Both the position numbers and the translations under genes were made by a program. Below the pieces are notes generated by a model, which ran no database searches, was not told the origin of the DNA, and saw only the letters and a program-made list of their open reading frames with translations. Shown here piece by piece: positions 46,901-55,985 of a stretch of DNA of 64,000 nucleotides (position 1 is its first letter; each line of letters opens with the position of its first letter). Location: the NCBI GenBank assembly GCA_040954595.2, contig CM082590.2:7812001-7876000 (forward strand), in the 5' to 3' direction. This DNA comes from Balanoglossus misakiensis. Lineage: Eukaryota > Hemichordata.

Positions 46901-47974
46901 GACATCTGTGGTCACTTTTCATGGGTTATAGGCCATGGAAATGATGATAAAATGACGAATGCCGACTTTGCCAATTTCGGAAATTTTGACATCTGTGGTC
47001 ACTTTTCATGGGCTATAGGCCATGGAAATGATGATAAAATGACGAATGTCGACTTTGCCAATTTCGGAAATTTTGACATCTGTGGTCACTTTTCATGGGC
47101 TATAGGCCATGGAAATGATGATAAAATGACGAATGCCGACTTTGCCAATTTCGGAAATTTTGACATCTGTGGTCACTTTTCATGGGCTATAGGCCATGGA
47201 AATGATGATAAAATGACGAATGCCGACTTTGCCAATTTCGGAAATTTTGACATCTGTGGTCACTTTTCATGGGCTATAGGCCATGGAAATGATGATAAAA
47301 TGACGAATGCCGACTTTGCCAATTTCGGAAATTTTGACATCTGTGGTCACTTTTCATGGGCTATAGGCCATGGAAATGATGATAAAATGACGAATGCCGA
47401 CTTTGCCAATTTCGGAAATTTTGACATCTGTGGTCACTTTTCATGGGTTATAGGCCATGGAAATGATGATAAAATGACGAATGCCGACTTTGCCAATTTC
47501 GGAAATTTTGACATCTGTGGTCACTTTTCATGGGCTATAGGCCATGGAAATGATGATAAAATGACGAATGCCGACTTTGCCAATTTCGGAAATTTTGACA
47601 TCTGTGGTCACTTTTCATGGGCTATAGGCCATGGAAATGATGATAAAATGACGAATGCCGACTTTGCCAATTTCGGAAATTTTGACATCTGTGGTCACTT
47701 TTCATGGGCTATAGGCCATGGAAATGATGATAAAATGACGAATGCCGACTTTGCCAATTTCGGAAATTTTGACATCTGTGGTCACTTTTCATGGGCTATA
47801 GGCCATGGAAATGATGATAAAATGACGAATGCCGACTTTGCCAATTTCGGAAATTTTGACATCTGTGGTCACTTTTCATGGGTTATAGGCCATGGAAATG
47901 ATGATAAAATGACGAATGCCGACTTTGCCAATTTCGGAAATTTTGACATCTGTGGTCACTTTTCATGGGTTATA
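33608..47974. repeat. 87-bp satellite array, 165 units
   Basis: One head-to-tail array of an 87-bp unit starting GGCCATGGAAATGATGATAA. Total length is 14,367 bp; subtracting insertions of 2 bp (near 40901), 8 bp (near 44519) and 2 bp (near 44741) leaves exactly 165 x 87. Units differ at a few positions: CCAT/CCCT, GAC/CAC/GTC, TTC/TTT, GTTATA/GCTATA/GTTTTA. Diagnostic variants recur at exact unit multiples (6, 7, 8, 20, 29, 42-45 units), showing higher-order duplications. The array starts about 0.6 kb from the putative Gli promoter and ends about 90 bp beyond the likely AOX poly(A) signal. Confidence 0.98.
40939..44580 (+). other. second open frame over the satellite (probably not a gene)
   Basis: 1213 codons of the same 29-residue repeat in a different frame, between the first 2-bp insertion and the 8-bp insertion. 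Frame changes without any loss of repeat identity argue against coding function. Confidence 0.12.
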
Positions 47975-48118
47975 GGCCATATTCATTTGATAAAAATTGA
48001 TTTAGTAACTTGTTTAAGTAATTCTACACTAAACCTAGAACATTGTCATGGTAGTTACGTTTTATTAGGACAGATTATACAAATTCACCGGCAAAGTAAA
48101 AATACAGTCAATCAGTGA
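44777..48118 (+). other. third open frame over the satellite (probably not a gene)
   Basis: 1113 codons; after the last unit the frame continues for about 48 residues into unique DNA ending at 48118, on the strand opposite to the AOX 3' UTR. No recognisable domain. Confidence 0.12.
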
Positions 48119-48345
48119 CTAATGTCTGTCTAGAAAGAAGATGTAAAAACAACATCATTACTTAATACTTGCTGAGGTAGTGTAAAAGACACTAATTTTA
48201 CAAAAAATATTTTGTAAAGGCAAGAGATTACAATTCAACTAACTCTTCACAAAAAGTAAACCACATTTGATTGCATGCTGGATAAATAATGTTAAACTTC
48301 TCGGTTCCTTTGAAATAATTTAGAAGATGATGTTTCCATGGCGAC

Positions 48346-51300
48346 TCATTTACCCGGTTCAAATGGGTTGTTGTCGTCGCTGTCGAGTGACCCTAGTGTG
48401 TGGTTGACCGTGCGGTGGTGTGCTTCGTCTGCGCGGATTACTTCGATGACATCACGCATCATGGCGTCCGGCTAGAGGAGGGAGGGGGAAGAGGGGGGGG
48501 GGGGGCATAAAAGAATATAGTTATTCTGTCTTTTCAAATTTCCAAGCAGTGAATTATCTACTAGTATTTATATGGTTATCTCTCTTCGAATATCAGCAGC
48601 TATACATGTACACCTCTTTCATGAGTCTAGCGCCCTCACACAGCCGTCATGAATTTGAACTCAAACCTAGGCCAATATGGAGAAGTTGATCAATCACATT
48701 CATGAGAGCTGTGTCTACAAGTGGGATGGAAGTTGTATGTGGTCGAGCGTTGATGCACTGTATATCCACATGTAGAATAACATAAACGGTGTCTTGTATC
48801 AAACATAATTAATGGGAAAAGGGCAGCGAGAGAGACTTTGTGACTTCTTTAAAAGGGTATAGTGCATTCATCATTCAAATAACAAACAAAAATTTGTACT
48901 TACAGGAAGTTTCCAATATTGAATGGCCATTGGTGGAGCTGCAGACTTCTCCCATATTTTGAGATTACCCTTATCAAAGTCCTGCAAGGGAAAAATATGA
49001 AAATTAATATTTCAGATTAAAAAAAATTAAGTTAGCTGACCATTCTAGGGGTTAAGAAAAAAACCTGTTAGGCTAATGCATTTTCAATCAGGAAAAAAAT
49101 TATTCGAACTGTAAGGTAAAAGAGGTGAGAAATATTTCATGGTTTGTGATTGGCAAAGTTCCTAAGGGATACGAAATGCTAATTCTAGCTTATGAATGTT
49201 TATGACCTATGGTGATCCCACTTGTAGACACGAGAGTGAAAAACTCGCCTAAATGAATAATTGGTCTCTATCATTTATTCCTTTGGGCGAGATTTTTACT
49301 CTCATATCATTCAAGCAGGATGGAAGTTGTGTGTGGTTAAACGTTGATTCACTATATATCCACATGTAGAATAACATAAACGGTGTCTTGTATCAAACAA
49401 AATTAATGGAAAAAGGGCAGCGAGAGAGAGACTTTGTCCCTTTAAGGTGAAAGATCACAAAACATACTGATACCTGTAAACACTTTGAATAAGTCACGAC
49501 AGCCTCTTCTTCTAGATATCCAACAAAACGATGACAGAATCTCGGACTAATTAGGTATGCAACTGAAAATGCACTCACAAACACACCTAGAAAGAAAACA
49601 CAAAATATTCTCATAAATTTCTGTAAGAACTATAAACTGTTTTGACCTGAAACCAAATTTTTATAACTCTCAAAACTATGACAACACAACTGAAATATAC
49701 CAGTATTCCCTTGTTATTGTAGTTTGATCAATATAAATGAGATGTTTTGGACTATTCCACATAAAATAGGGGTGGACCAGTACTTACCCTGTGCCCCAAT
49801 GACAGACCACTTGAAAATTCGACCAGGTTGTTTGATTTTCAACGCTGTCATCAAGTGCATTCGCTCATTTTCAGCCTCCTCTAAAAAGAAAAGAAAATGT
49901 GAAGAATCTCATCTTTTCATTACGGTGGTTTGACCCAAGTTCATTGTTTTCTATGGTAAGGCTGGACTTCGATAAAGAGAACTAGGGGTGGAAGCTGGAC
50001 TAAGTGAAGGGGCTAAAGATGTCAATATCTTCTGAATATGCTGAATATCTTGTATTGAATATATTCTATTGTAGTTTTGGCGCAAGCATTGTGATTGGAT
50101 GATCCTGACTGTGCACAATGTGTCAAGCAATCTGATTGGTTACCTAGTAAAGTGTGAATCCATCCGTGATCTCGTTTCATTCTCCTGAGTGAGTGTAGAT
50201 GTCTGACCATAGCAGCCACCATTCCGGGCACCCCGGCAACCGTTTCTAAGAAAATAATTCTCCTAAAAATCATGAAAAATATAAATAAAGTTGAGTTAAA
50301 TTAAAACATTACGTGTAAAGAAGACCAATATGGAAACAATAATGAACTTAGTTAGTGTATTCAAACATGCACACCTCTTTAGCCTATGTCCCCCATTCCG
50401 AGTATGTACTCATTCAACAACAATTGCATTGGGACAAACCATAGAGGTGAATGGGTAAAAACGGAATTTTCCCTCACCGTAGCCACATCTGCTCGTTGCG
50501 CTTGCCGAATTTGTATCCAGAAAAGAAATCAAATAGAGTTCTCATTGTCTGTACAGAGTAATACGCCAACTATTGAAATAAACATACAACAAAATAAATT
50601 CAAGTATAAATGTACAAAGTTCTGACACATTGAAAAACAAAAGTAACACTTATCAGAGAAATTGTCCATAGAGGGCGCTGTCTGGGCAAGAAATTTTCTT
50701 GGGATCTTGTCACTCTCAAAATAAGGCCAGTTCAAGATGATAAGAGAGAAAAGTACGATATTTCAACAAAAAAATAAAATCCTTACTTTATCAGCAAAAG
50801 TTTTTGGTGGCCTATGACTGATCTGCACTTCACTCAACTCCTTTTCTGACCTGGTGTATTAGGCGACAGAAAATAAAAATGTCAAAAATCAGAAAGATGG
50901 ATAATGCTATTTTCATATTATGTTACTCAAAGTTGAGTTCATGTCCATGCTAGCAACTGTGGACCCATACCTGCCTATGGGAGGACACCCATCCTCCAAC
51001 CCCCATTTCCCTATACAGAGGTCCAACTTTGCCACTGAAAACAATGGGATTGGGCAAAACCATGGTGGTGAGAGGTGATTATATGAGAAACTACACATTC
51101 TTCATACATACGGTAACTGTTGTGTGTTTATGATTCACTGCTCACCAGATTGGATGAGGCAATGTGTACATTGTCGTGTCTGACGTCTTCAATTTCGCCT
51201 CTTGGTTTTCTTTGTGTGCTACCCTGTGAAAAATATGAATGTTTGATTAGAGAAGCTAAAAATATATTTTTCATTTGATTGAGAATATTTTATATTATAC

Positions 51301-52650
51301 TAAATCAATTCTTTTTAAACATCTTTATATTCAATAAAAGTTTTTTTTATTGCTATTAAAGGGACATTAGCTGTAACTTTTGGTTTTATTTCTAGTATTT
51401 TTTGTTCAATGTATCAGATACAATTTCTTGTTCTACTCCAAACAGAATGCTAATATACCAAGTACTCCGCTTGTCAACATAGCCTGTATGTGTGTAATGG
51501 CCACTATTATTGTTGACAAATTAATTCTAGTACCTGAAAATAAAGTTAAAAGTTACAGCTAATGTCCCTTTAAGCTTCCCAACAAAGCCTGTACATGAGT
51601 AATGGACAATCTTATCTCTTTACCTGAAATGCTGGAAATCTTTGTTACTAAATTTCTTCTGTAATTCCTCCTTCTTATGTTGAGGCATGGCCGATGAACA
51701 CATCCATCTTGACTGTGAAGGTGTGGATAAAAACAATGATGAACAAAAGGGATATAACAAAAATGATATGCTAATTTGTGGTCATTTAAAGGGACATTAG
51801 CTGTAACTTTTGACTATTTGTTATTACTTGTGTTCTGTGTACTAACTCCAGTTTCCTATGCTTGCCCACACATAATGCTCAAGTGTCCAGTATTCTGCTT
51901 GTCAACGTAGCCTACACATGTGAAATGATCATTGCTATTGTTGACAATTGAATTCTAGTCCGGACTAGAATACAAACTTTCAACAATAACAATGCAGATT
52001 GTACTCATATAGGGCATGTTAATTATGAACAAAATACTACTGGACATTTCATCATGGTTCAGGGATTCCAACAAGAAACTGTAGTTGATACATAGAACAA
52101 ACAAAATAAGAAAATGACCAAAAGATACAGCTAATGGATCTTAAACACACCAGTCTGAATTCTTAGATCTAGACAAGGGTAACTATGGAAATCTATAGCA
52201 AGCCAACAAGTATTCATCAAAACAAGTGCCCTGTTATATAACCCCTGTTTACTGACTGTTCTGTAACTTGAAAAGTTCTTGCCCGATTTCGACCAAACGA
52301 AGAGCATTTTGCATCTTTATATATCCAACATTTCTGCAAAAATCACTTTTATAATTATTTTACCAAAGCTTCTTTGGGTGAACCCCCCAAAATAATTAAG
52401 TATGAATTGATCTTGCTGGGTGTCTGCGGCCCTACCACACCCTTGATGATAAGGATATGCGAGTATTTCTTACCGTAACACAGGGAAATACGTGCTTTGA
52501 GTTTAAGCCGGTTGAGAGATGACCTCTTTTCAGGACACTAGCACTCACGTCTTTAACAGAGAATATTCCTGTGAATCGACTAGACGACCCGAAAAGCGAT
52601 ATTCTAGTCACTTTACCAGCAGCGGATCGTAGAGCTTGTAACTTTGCCAT
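48346..52650 (-). CDS. AOX: mitochondrial alternative oxidase (ubiquinol oxidase)
   Basis: Inner-membrane di-iron oxidase that passes electrons from ubiquinol to oxygen without pumping protons, bypassing complexes III and IV. Ten coding exons: 52650-52474, 51712-51624, 51223-51146, 50850-50787, 50569-50478, 50262-50144, 49880-49788, 49586-49474, 48981-48904, 48471-48346. Every phase joins, giving 342 residues. All four di-iron motifs are present: [32 protein letters not shown] and [20 protein letters not shown] and [16 protein letters not shown] are also typical. The N-terminus ([18 protein letters not shown]...) is basic and hydroxylated, as expected for a mitochondrial presequence. An in-frame ATG 15 codons upstream (52695) could extend it. 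The stop is TGA at 48348-48346; AATAAA lies at 48066-48061, so the 3' UTR probably ends close to the 87-bp array. The gene looks intact. Confidence 0.96.
48620..48710. repeat. dispersed repeat with CTCF-like CTAGCGCCCTCACAC, copy 1
   Basis: CTAGCGCCCTCACACAGCC followed by TCATGAATTTGAACTCAAA; the same combination recurs at 55160-55250. The GC core is a CTCF-like word on the minus strand. Confidence 0.6.
48715..48860. mobile_element. right half of an AGGGACAAAGTCTCTC element
   Basis: Begins in the CTACAAGTGGGATGGAAG interior and ends GAGAGACTTTGTGACTTC; truncated copy in the last AOX intron. Confidence 0.7.
49210..49446. mobile_element. right part of an AGGGACAAAGTCTCTC element
   Basis: Central inverted pair plus complete right arm ending GACTTTGTCCCTTTAA; 28 bp from AOX exon 49474-49586. 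Confidence 0.75.
49918..49996. mobile_element. piggyBac-like MITE remnant, 38 bp from AOX exon
   Basis: Diverged copy in opposite orientation (ATTACGGTGGTTTGACCC ... GGACTTCGATAAAGAGAACTA), 38 bp from AOX exon 49788-49880. Confidence 0.6.
50371..50460. mobile_element. piggyBac-like MITE remnant, 18 bp from AOX exon
   Basis: Diverged copy recognisable from GGGACAAACCATAGAGGTGA and a GGGTAAA end; 18 bp from AOX exon 50478-50569. Confidence 0.55.
50666..50680 (+). promoter_or_regulatory. CTCF-like motif in an AOX intron
   Basis: CCATAGAGGGCGCTG matches the CTCF core well; motif match only. Confidence 0.35.
50985..51078. mobile_element. piggyBac-like MITE, 68 bp from AOX exon
   Basis: Centre GAGGTCCAACTTTGCCACTG and CAAAACCATGGTGGTGAGAG are family sequence; 68 bp from AOX exon 51146-51223. 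Confidence 0.7.
51356..51574. mobile_element. TTAA foldback with AGGGACATTAGCTGTAAC termini
   Basis: TTAAAGGGACATTAGCTGTA ... TACAGCTAATGTCCCTTTAA; inverted termini of about 27 bp, in an AOX intron. Confidence 0.8.
51786..52145. mobile_element. second AGGGACATTAGCTGTAAC element (diverged)
   Basis: Starts TTTAAAGGGACATTAGCTGT; the right end reads ATACAGCTAATGGATCTTAAA. The interior has an inverted pair around ATTCTAGTCCGGACTAGAAT. Confidence 0.65.
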
Positions 52651-53147
52651 GACTTTGCCGCTATCGCTGGATCTCTTCCCTGTCTGAGAATGCAAATTCC
52701 GAATTGCGTCGTTGAAATTGTCTCGGTGCGTTTATATCTCACGACTTTCCTATCGAATGTTGCGAAATGAGGGATTCCCTTCTGTATGTTGCAATCCCAA
52801 TGACGTCACAGCGGGGGACGCACACCGTGCCACGCCCCTAATTAATTATAAATTGACCAATCAGAATGCGGCTTGTAAGAAAAATGGCGGCTTGGGGATG
52901 ACGGCTTATGAAATCAAACATGGCGTCCCTATCTTACTATATATATATCAGGGTTAATCGATTTCAGAAAAATAAGAACCATGAAACAAATTGTCCATGT
53001 TTATTACACTATGTATTTCAATTTGGTTCAACTACACACTGTGGATATATAACTCGACAATCACAGACTGAAACACAGCGATATTGAACATGACGGTGGA
53101 TTTTGAATAACCGACTTAGGTGGTTCTTAGTCTGAAAAAATGCCAAG
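52651..53147. promoter_or_regulatory. divergent AOX/PCTP promoter region
   Basis: Fewer than 500 bp separate the AOX start (minus) from the PCTP start (plus). The gap holds a perfect CRE palindrome TGACGTCA (52801-52808), a GC-box-like CACGCCCC (52831-52838), a CCAAT box (52857-52861) and an AAAATGGCGGC YY1-like motif (52881-52891). The arrangement suggests a shared bidirectional promoter. Control of AOX by CREB/ATF factors is inference from the motif only. Confidence 0.6.
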
Positions 53148-53630
53148 TTGACATTTCACCTCTGGTCTGCTATGAGTTCATTGTACCGGTATCCGCAAAC
53201 ATTGGTGCTATCGAGCATTGTCACTTGGGCGCTGATTTCCCGTTTTAAGCAAGTTCCCTTGAATAGAATCAAATTCGGCGCCATCCCACGGACACCTAAG
53301 ATGGAAATCCAACCATCAGTGACGATGTTCCCCGAAGACAAGTTTACAAAGTCGTGTGAGGATCTCGAAAACCCGAATCTCGATGGATACGAATTCTTCA
53401 CCGAATCACACGGAATTAAAATTTACCGACAATATATTGAGGTAATGTTTGTCTTGTATCATTTTATCGTTGTGTCAATGTCAATTGTTACTTCCTGTCG
53501 GAATCAGTATATCACTATGAAATCATGACTGCAAATAAAAATATTCATAAATTAATTATTAATTCCAATAACATAAGATTATATAAATGTATATGTATTT
53601 GTACATGTATAAATGTAAGTACATACACAC

Positions 53631-53661
<31 letters not shown>

Positions 53662-53732
53662 TGTATGTATGTATGTATGTATGTATGTATGTATGTATGT
53701 ATGTATGTATGTATGTATGTATGTATGTATGT

Positions 53733-53830
<98 letters not shown>

Positions 53831-55985
53831 GATTAATATACAGTGAGATGAGATGGGAAATTTACTTCAATAAAGTGATACTGCTTTTAATATAATTTTG
53901 TAATTTTCGTTTTTGTTGCATTTTTTTGACAGGAGTCTGGCCTTTATGAATACAAGATATTTGGAACATTGGAAGGGATTGATCCGGAAATCTGTGTTCA
54001 AGTTTACATGGATCTTGAGTATAGGAAGGAATGGGACAGCTATGTCAATGGTCAGAATGTTTAAAGATTGACTTACATCAAATTTGATTAGCATGAATTT
54101 TTTAAAATTTTGATTAAAGGTCCACGATCCATAAAGAACTTGCCAATATGGTTTTAAACAATACAAAATGTTTCTTTTTTTCTTTTTATGCAGAGTTGAA
54201 GAATGTTACAGAGAATGGTAAGGTTGGAGTCTACTGGCAAGTCAACTTTCCTTTTCCGATGTCAAACAGAGATGTATCCTTTATTATTGGCAATTTTGTC
54301 GCTGCAATATTAATTAGATAATGAATATATAAAGTGGGCCATCCCAAGCAGAAAGTGGTCTTATGGTCATAAGTATATCGTGCTCCCATAAGACCCCTTT
54401 TCTGCTTGGGATGGCCCAAGTAGTTTATGAATATTAATCAGATCATGTGTATAAATTAGATTTTGAATATTAAAGGGACAATGTAGACCACTTTTTGTAT
54501 CAGATAAAATTGACCAAAAAAGGTAAAACGAGAGTGACTTTGTCCCTTTAATTTGTTTTTTTTTTCTATGAAGGTGTGACCAACTATTTAGGGTAATCTT
54601 TGTAGAGTCTGAAAACAGGTGGTTTACATGATTATGTTTACTACACATACTGTAAAACACTTTATTTTCGCGAGCAATTAATTTTCGCCAAATACGTGAG
54701 AGCCAAAATAGCGTGAAGATGAAAAGTCGCGTAAATTGTTTTTGAAGATAACGATGCAGTGAATGAAATAAGAGAACATGAAAATTAATACTTGCGAAAC
54801 AGTGGCCTCTCTCGGTATCACGAAAATTTCAACTCGCAAAAATCAAGTGTTTTACAGTACCTCAGAAATCAACAATATTGAATGTTGAAAATAATGTGTC
54901 AGTTTTTCCTGATGTACCTTAACTGCAGAGCACAGTATGTGTATATGAGACAGCTGAAAGAATTTGATATTGATGATAAACACATCTGGGTGATTCTGGG
55001 GAAAAGTGAACCTTTCGACTGTAAACCAGAACGAAAGAGTGTCATTCGAGTGAACGACTTTCAGCAGAGTATGGTGATACGGTCCGACGGGAAAAAGGGC
55101 ACAAAAGGTAAGTAACTATGGCGATACAAACTCCTGAGTGTACACAAACCAAGATACCCTTTTCACAAGTCTAGCGCCCCCACACAGCCATCATGAATTT
55201 GAACTCAAAGCAAGACCAGTTGACCAATCACATCAAGGGGATTTCCCCATTGGCCTCTCTTTGAGTTCAAATTAATTCACTTTTATGCCACCCACTGAAA
55301 ATCTCTGATTGGCTAGATCTCATTTTGCCATGGTAACAGTGGTTAATTTTATTTTTCACAGGTGACCTCATTATTTTAACTAACTGTTCGTAAGTTACAT
55401 CATGTATTACGTGTATTCTTAGTATGGTAACTTGTCAATTATTTACTCTTTCAGCATTCATGCATTACTATGACAACCCAAGAGGTATGATCCCAACTTG
55501 GCTGATCAATTGGGCGGCAAAGGTAAGCGTCCTCACAAGGCAAATCATAAACTTGGCAGACATTACTGGTTTAGTTACTTTTACTTAGTTACTGGTATTG
55601 ACCCAAAAGTCAGCCATTGAACACCCCCATATCCCTCCGTAGTGGTTCAACCCTACCATAAAACCAACAGATTTGGCCCAAACCATGGTTGAACTTAGGT
55701 GTTCGTTTTCTTGACCAGGGTTTGTACTAGATGCAATGATTGTAGCGGGTGCTGCTAGGTTGACTGGTGTGTTTGCAGCCTACGAACACACCACTCAACC
55801 TAGCAGCACCCGCTACAATCATTGCATCTAGGTTTCTACTTGCTCTGACTTTGGCTCTGGTGATTTTTGGAGTGAGACTTGTTTCTGTGTGAATTATTTT
55901 TCAGACTGGAGTACCGAAGTTTTTAACCGATATGGAAAAAGCGTGCCGAGGTTATCCGGATTATTTGAAATCGAAAGAGTCATAA
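53148..55985 (+). CDS. PCTP: phosphatidylcholine transfer protein, START domain (PCTP/STARD2-like)
   Basis: Lipid carrier whose START fold binds one phosphatidylcholine. Six coding exons: 53148-53441, 53933-54050, 54194-54273, 54936-55107, 55455-55522, 55905-55985, all in phase; stop TAA at 55983. Length is 270 residues, or 262 if the second ATG (53172) is used. Collinear with vertebrate PCTP: SGLYEYKIFGTLEG, YMDLEYRKEWDSYV, VYWQVNFPFPMSNRDYVY, KSVIRVNDFQQSM, SDGKKGTKAFMHYYDNPRG, IPTWLINWAAKTGVPKFL. Compared with vertebrate PCTP (about 214 residues) it has an extra N-terminal part of about 50 residues with a hydrophobic stretch (TLVLSSIVTWALI). This could be a signal anchor or mitochondrial leader, or the true start could lie further in (M at MEIQPSV). 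Intron 3 has U12-type signals. Confidence 0.93.
53633..53734. repeat. (GTAT)n microsatellite
   Basis: About 25 perfect tetranucleotide units in PCTP intron 1, running directly into a (GATA)n block. Confidence 0.97.
53735..53833. repeat. (GATA)n microsatellite
   Basis: About 24 perfect tetranucleotide units, adjoining the (GTAT)n block. Confidence 0.97.
54335..54418. mobile_element. foldback in the U12 intron
   Basis: TGGGCCATCCCAAGCAGAAA ... TTTCTGCTTGGGATGGCCCA around a centre of about 40 nt. Confidence 0.65.
54470..54551. mobile_element. short TTAA element inside the U12 intron
   Basis: TTAAAGGGACAATGTAGACC ... GAGTGACTTTGTCCCTTTAA; a miniature relative of the AGGGACAAAGTC family. Confidence 0.65.
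54648..54860. mobile_element. MITE, TACTGTAAAACAC family, inside the U12 intron
   Basis: Complete copy with TA flanks; ends about 55 bp before the U12 branch site of PCTP intron 3. Confidence 0.87.
55160..55350. repeat. dispersed repeat with CTCF-like CTAGCGCCCCCACAC, copy 2
   Basis: CTAGCGCCCCCACACAGCCA and TCATGAATTTGAACTCAAAG as at 48620. It continues into CCACCCACTGAAAATCTCTG, shared inverted with 10540-10575. Confidence 0.6.
55617..55703. mobile_element. piggyBac-like MITE (diverged), 95 bp from PCTP exon
   Basis: CATTGAACACCCCCATATCC ... TTTGGCCCAAACCATGGTTG; 95 bp downstream of PCTP exon 55455-55522. Confidence 0.6.
55728..55830. mobile_element. foldback element in PCTP intron 5
   Basis: Arms of about 46 bp (outer end TAGATGCAATGATTGTAGC) are flanked by GGTTTGTAC / GGTTTCTAC, a 9-bp duplication with one mismatch. 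Confidence 0.75.

Larger units (their letters stand above)
54274..54935 (+). other. PCTP: U12-type (minor spliceosome) intron of PCTP
   Basis: The 5' splice site reads GTATCCTTT, the U12 consensus. Near the 3' end, TACCTTAAC (54915-54923) matches the U12 branch site TTCCTTAAC, with the branch A about 13 nt before the AG at 54934-54935. There is no long polypyrimidine tract. It joins SNRD to YVYMRQ in phase 0. Three MITEs sit inside it. Confidence 0.8.

Noticed and set aside
33608-47974. CRISPR array
   Set aside because: Units are contiguous with no unique spacers, and the host is an animal.
33548-48118. Three giant open frames of 2456, 1213 and 1113 codons as a repetitive protein gene
   Set aside because: They follow automatically from an 87-bp (3 x 29) unit lacking stops in one frame. 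Frame-shifting indels are tolerated and copied, unit changes are mostly non-synonymous, and there is no signal, domain or splice structure.
53525-53740. Open frame ending in a Met-Tyr-Val-Cys repeat
   Set aside because: Translation of the (GTAT)n microsatellite.
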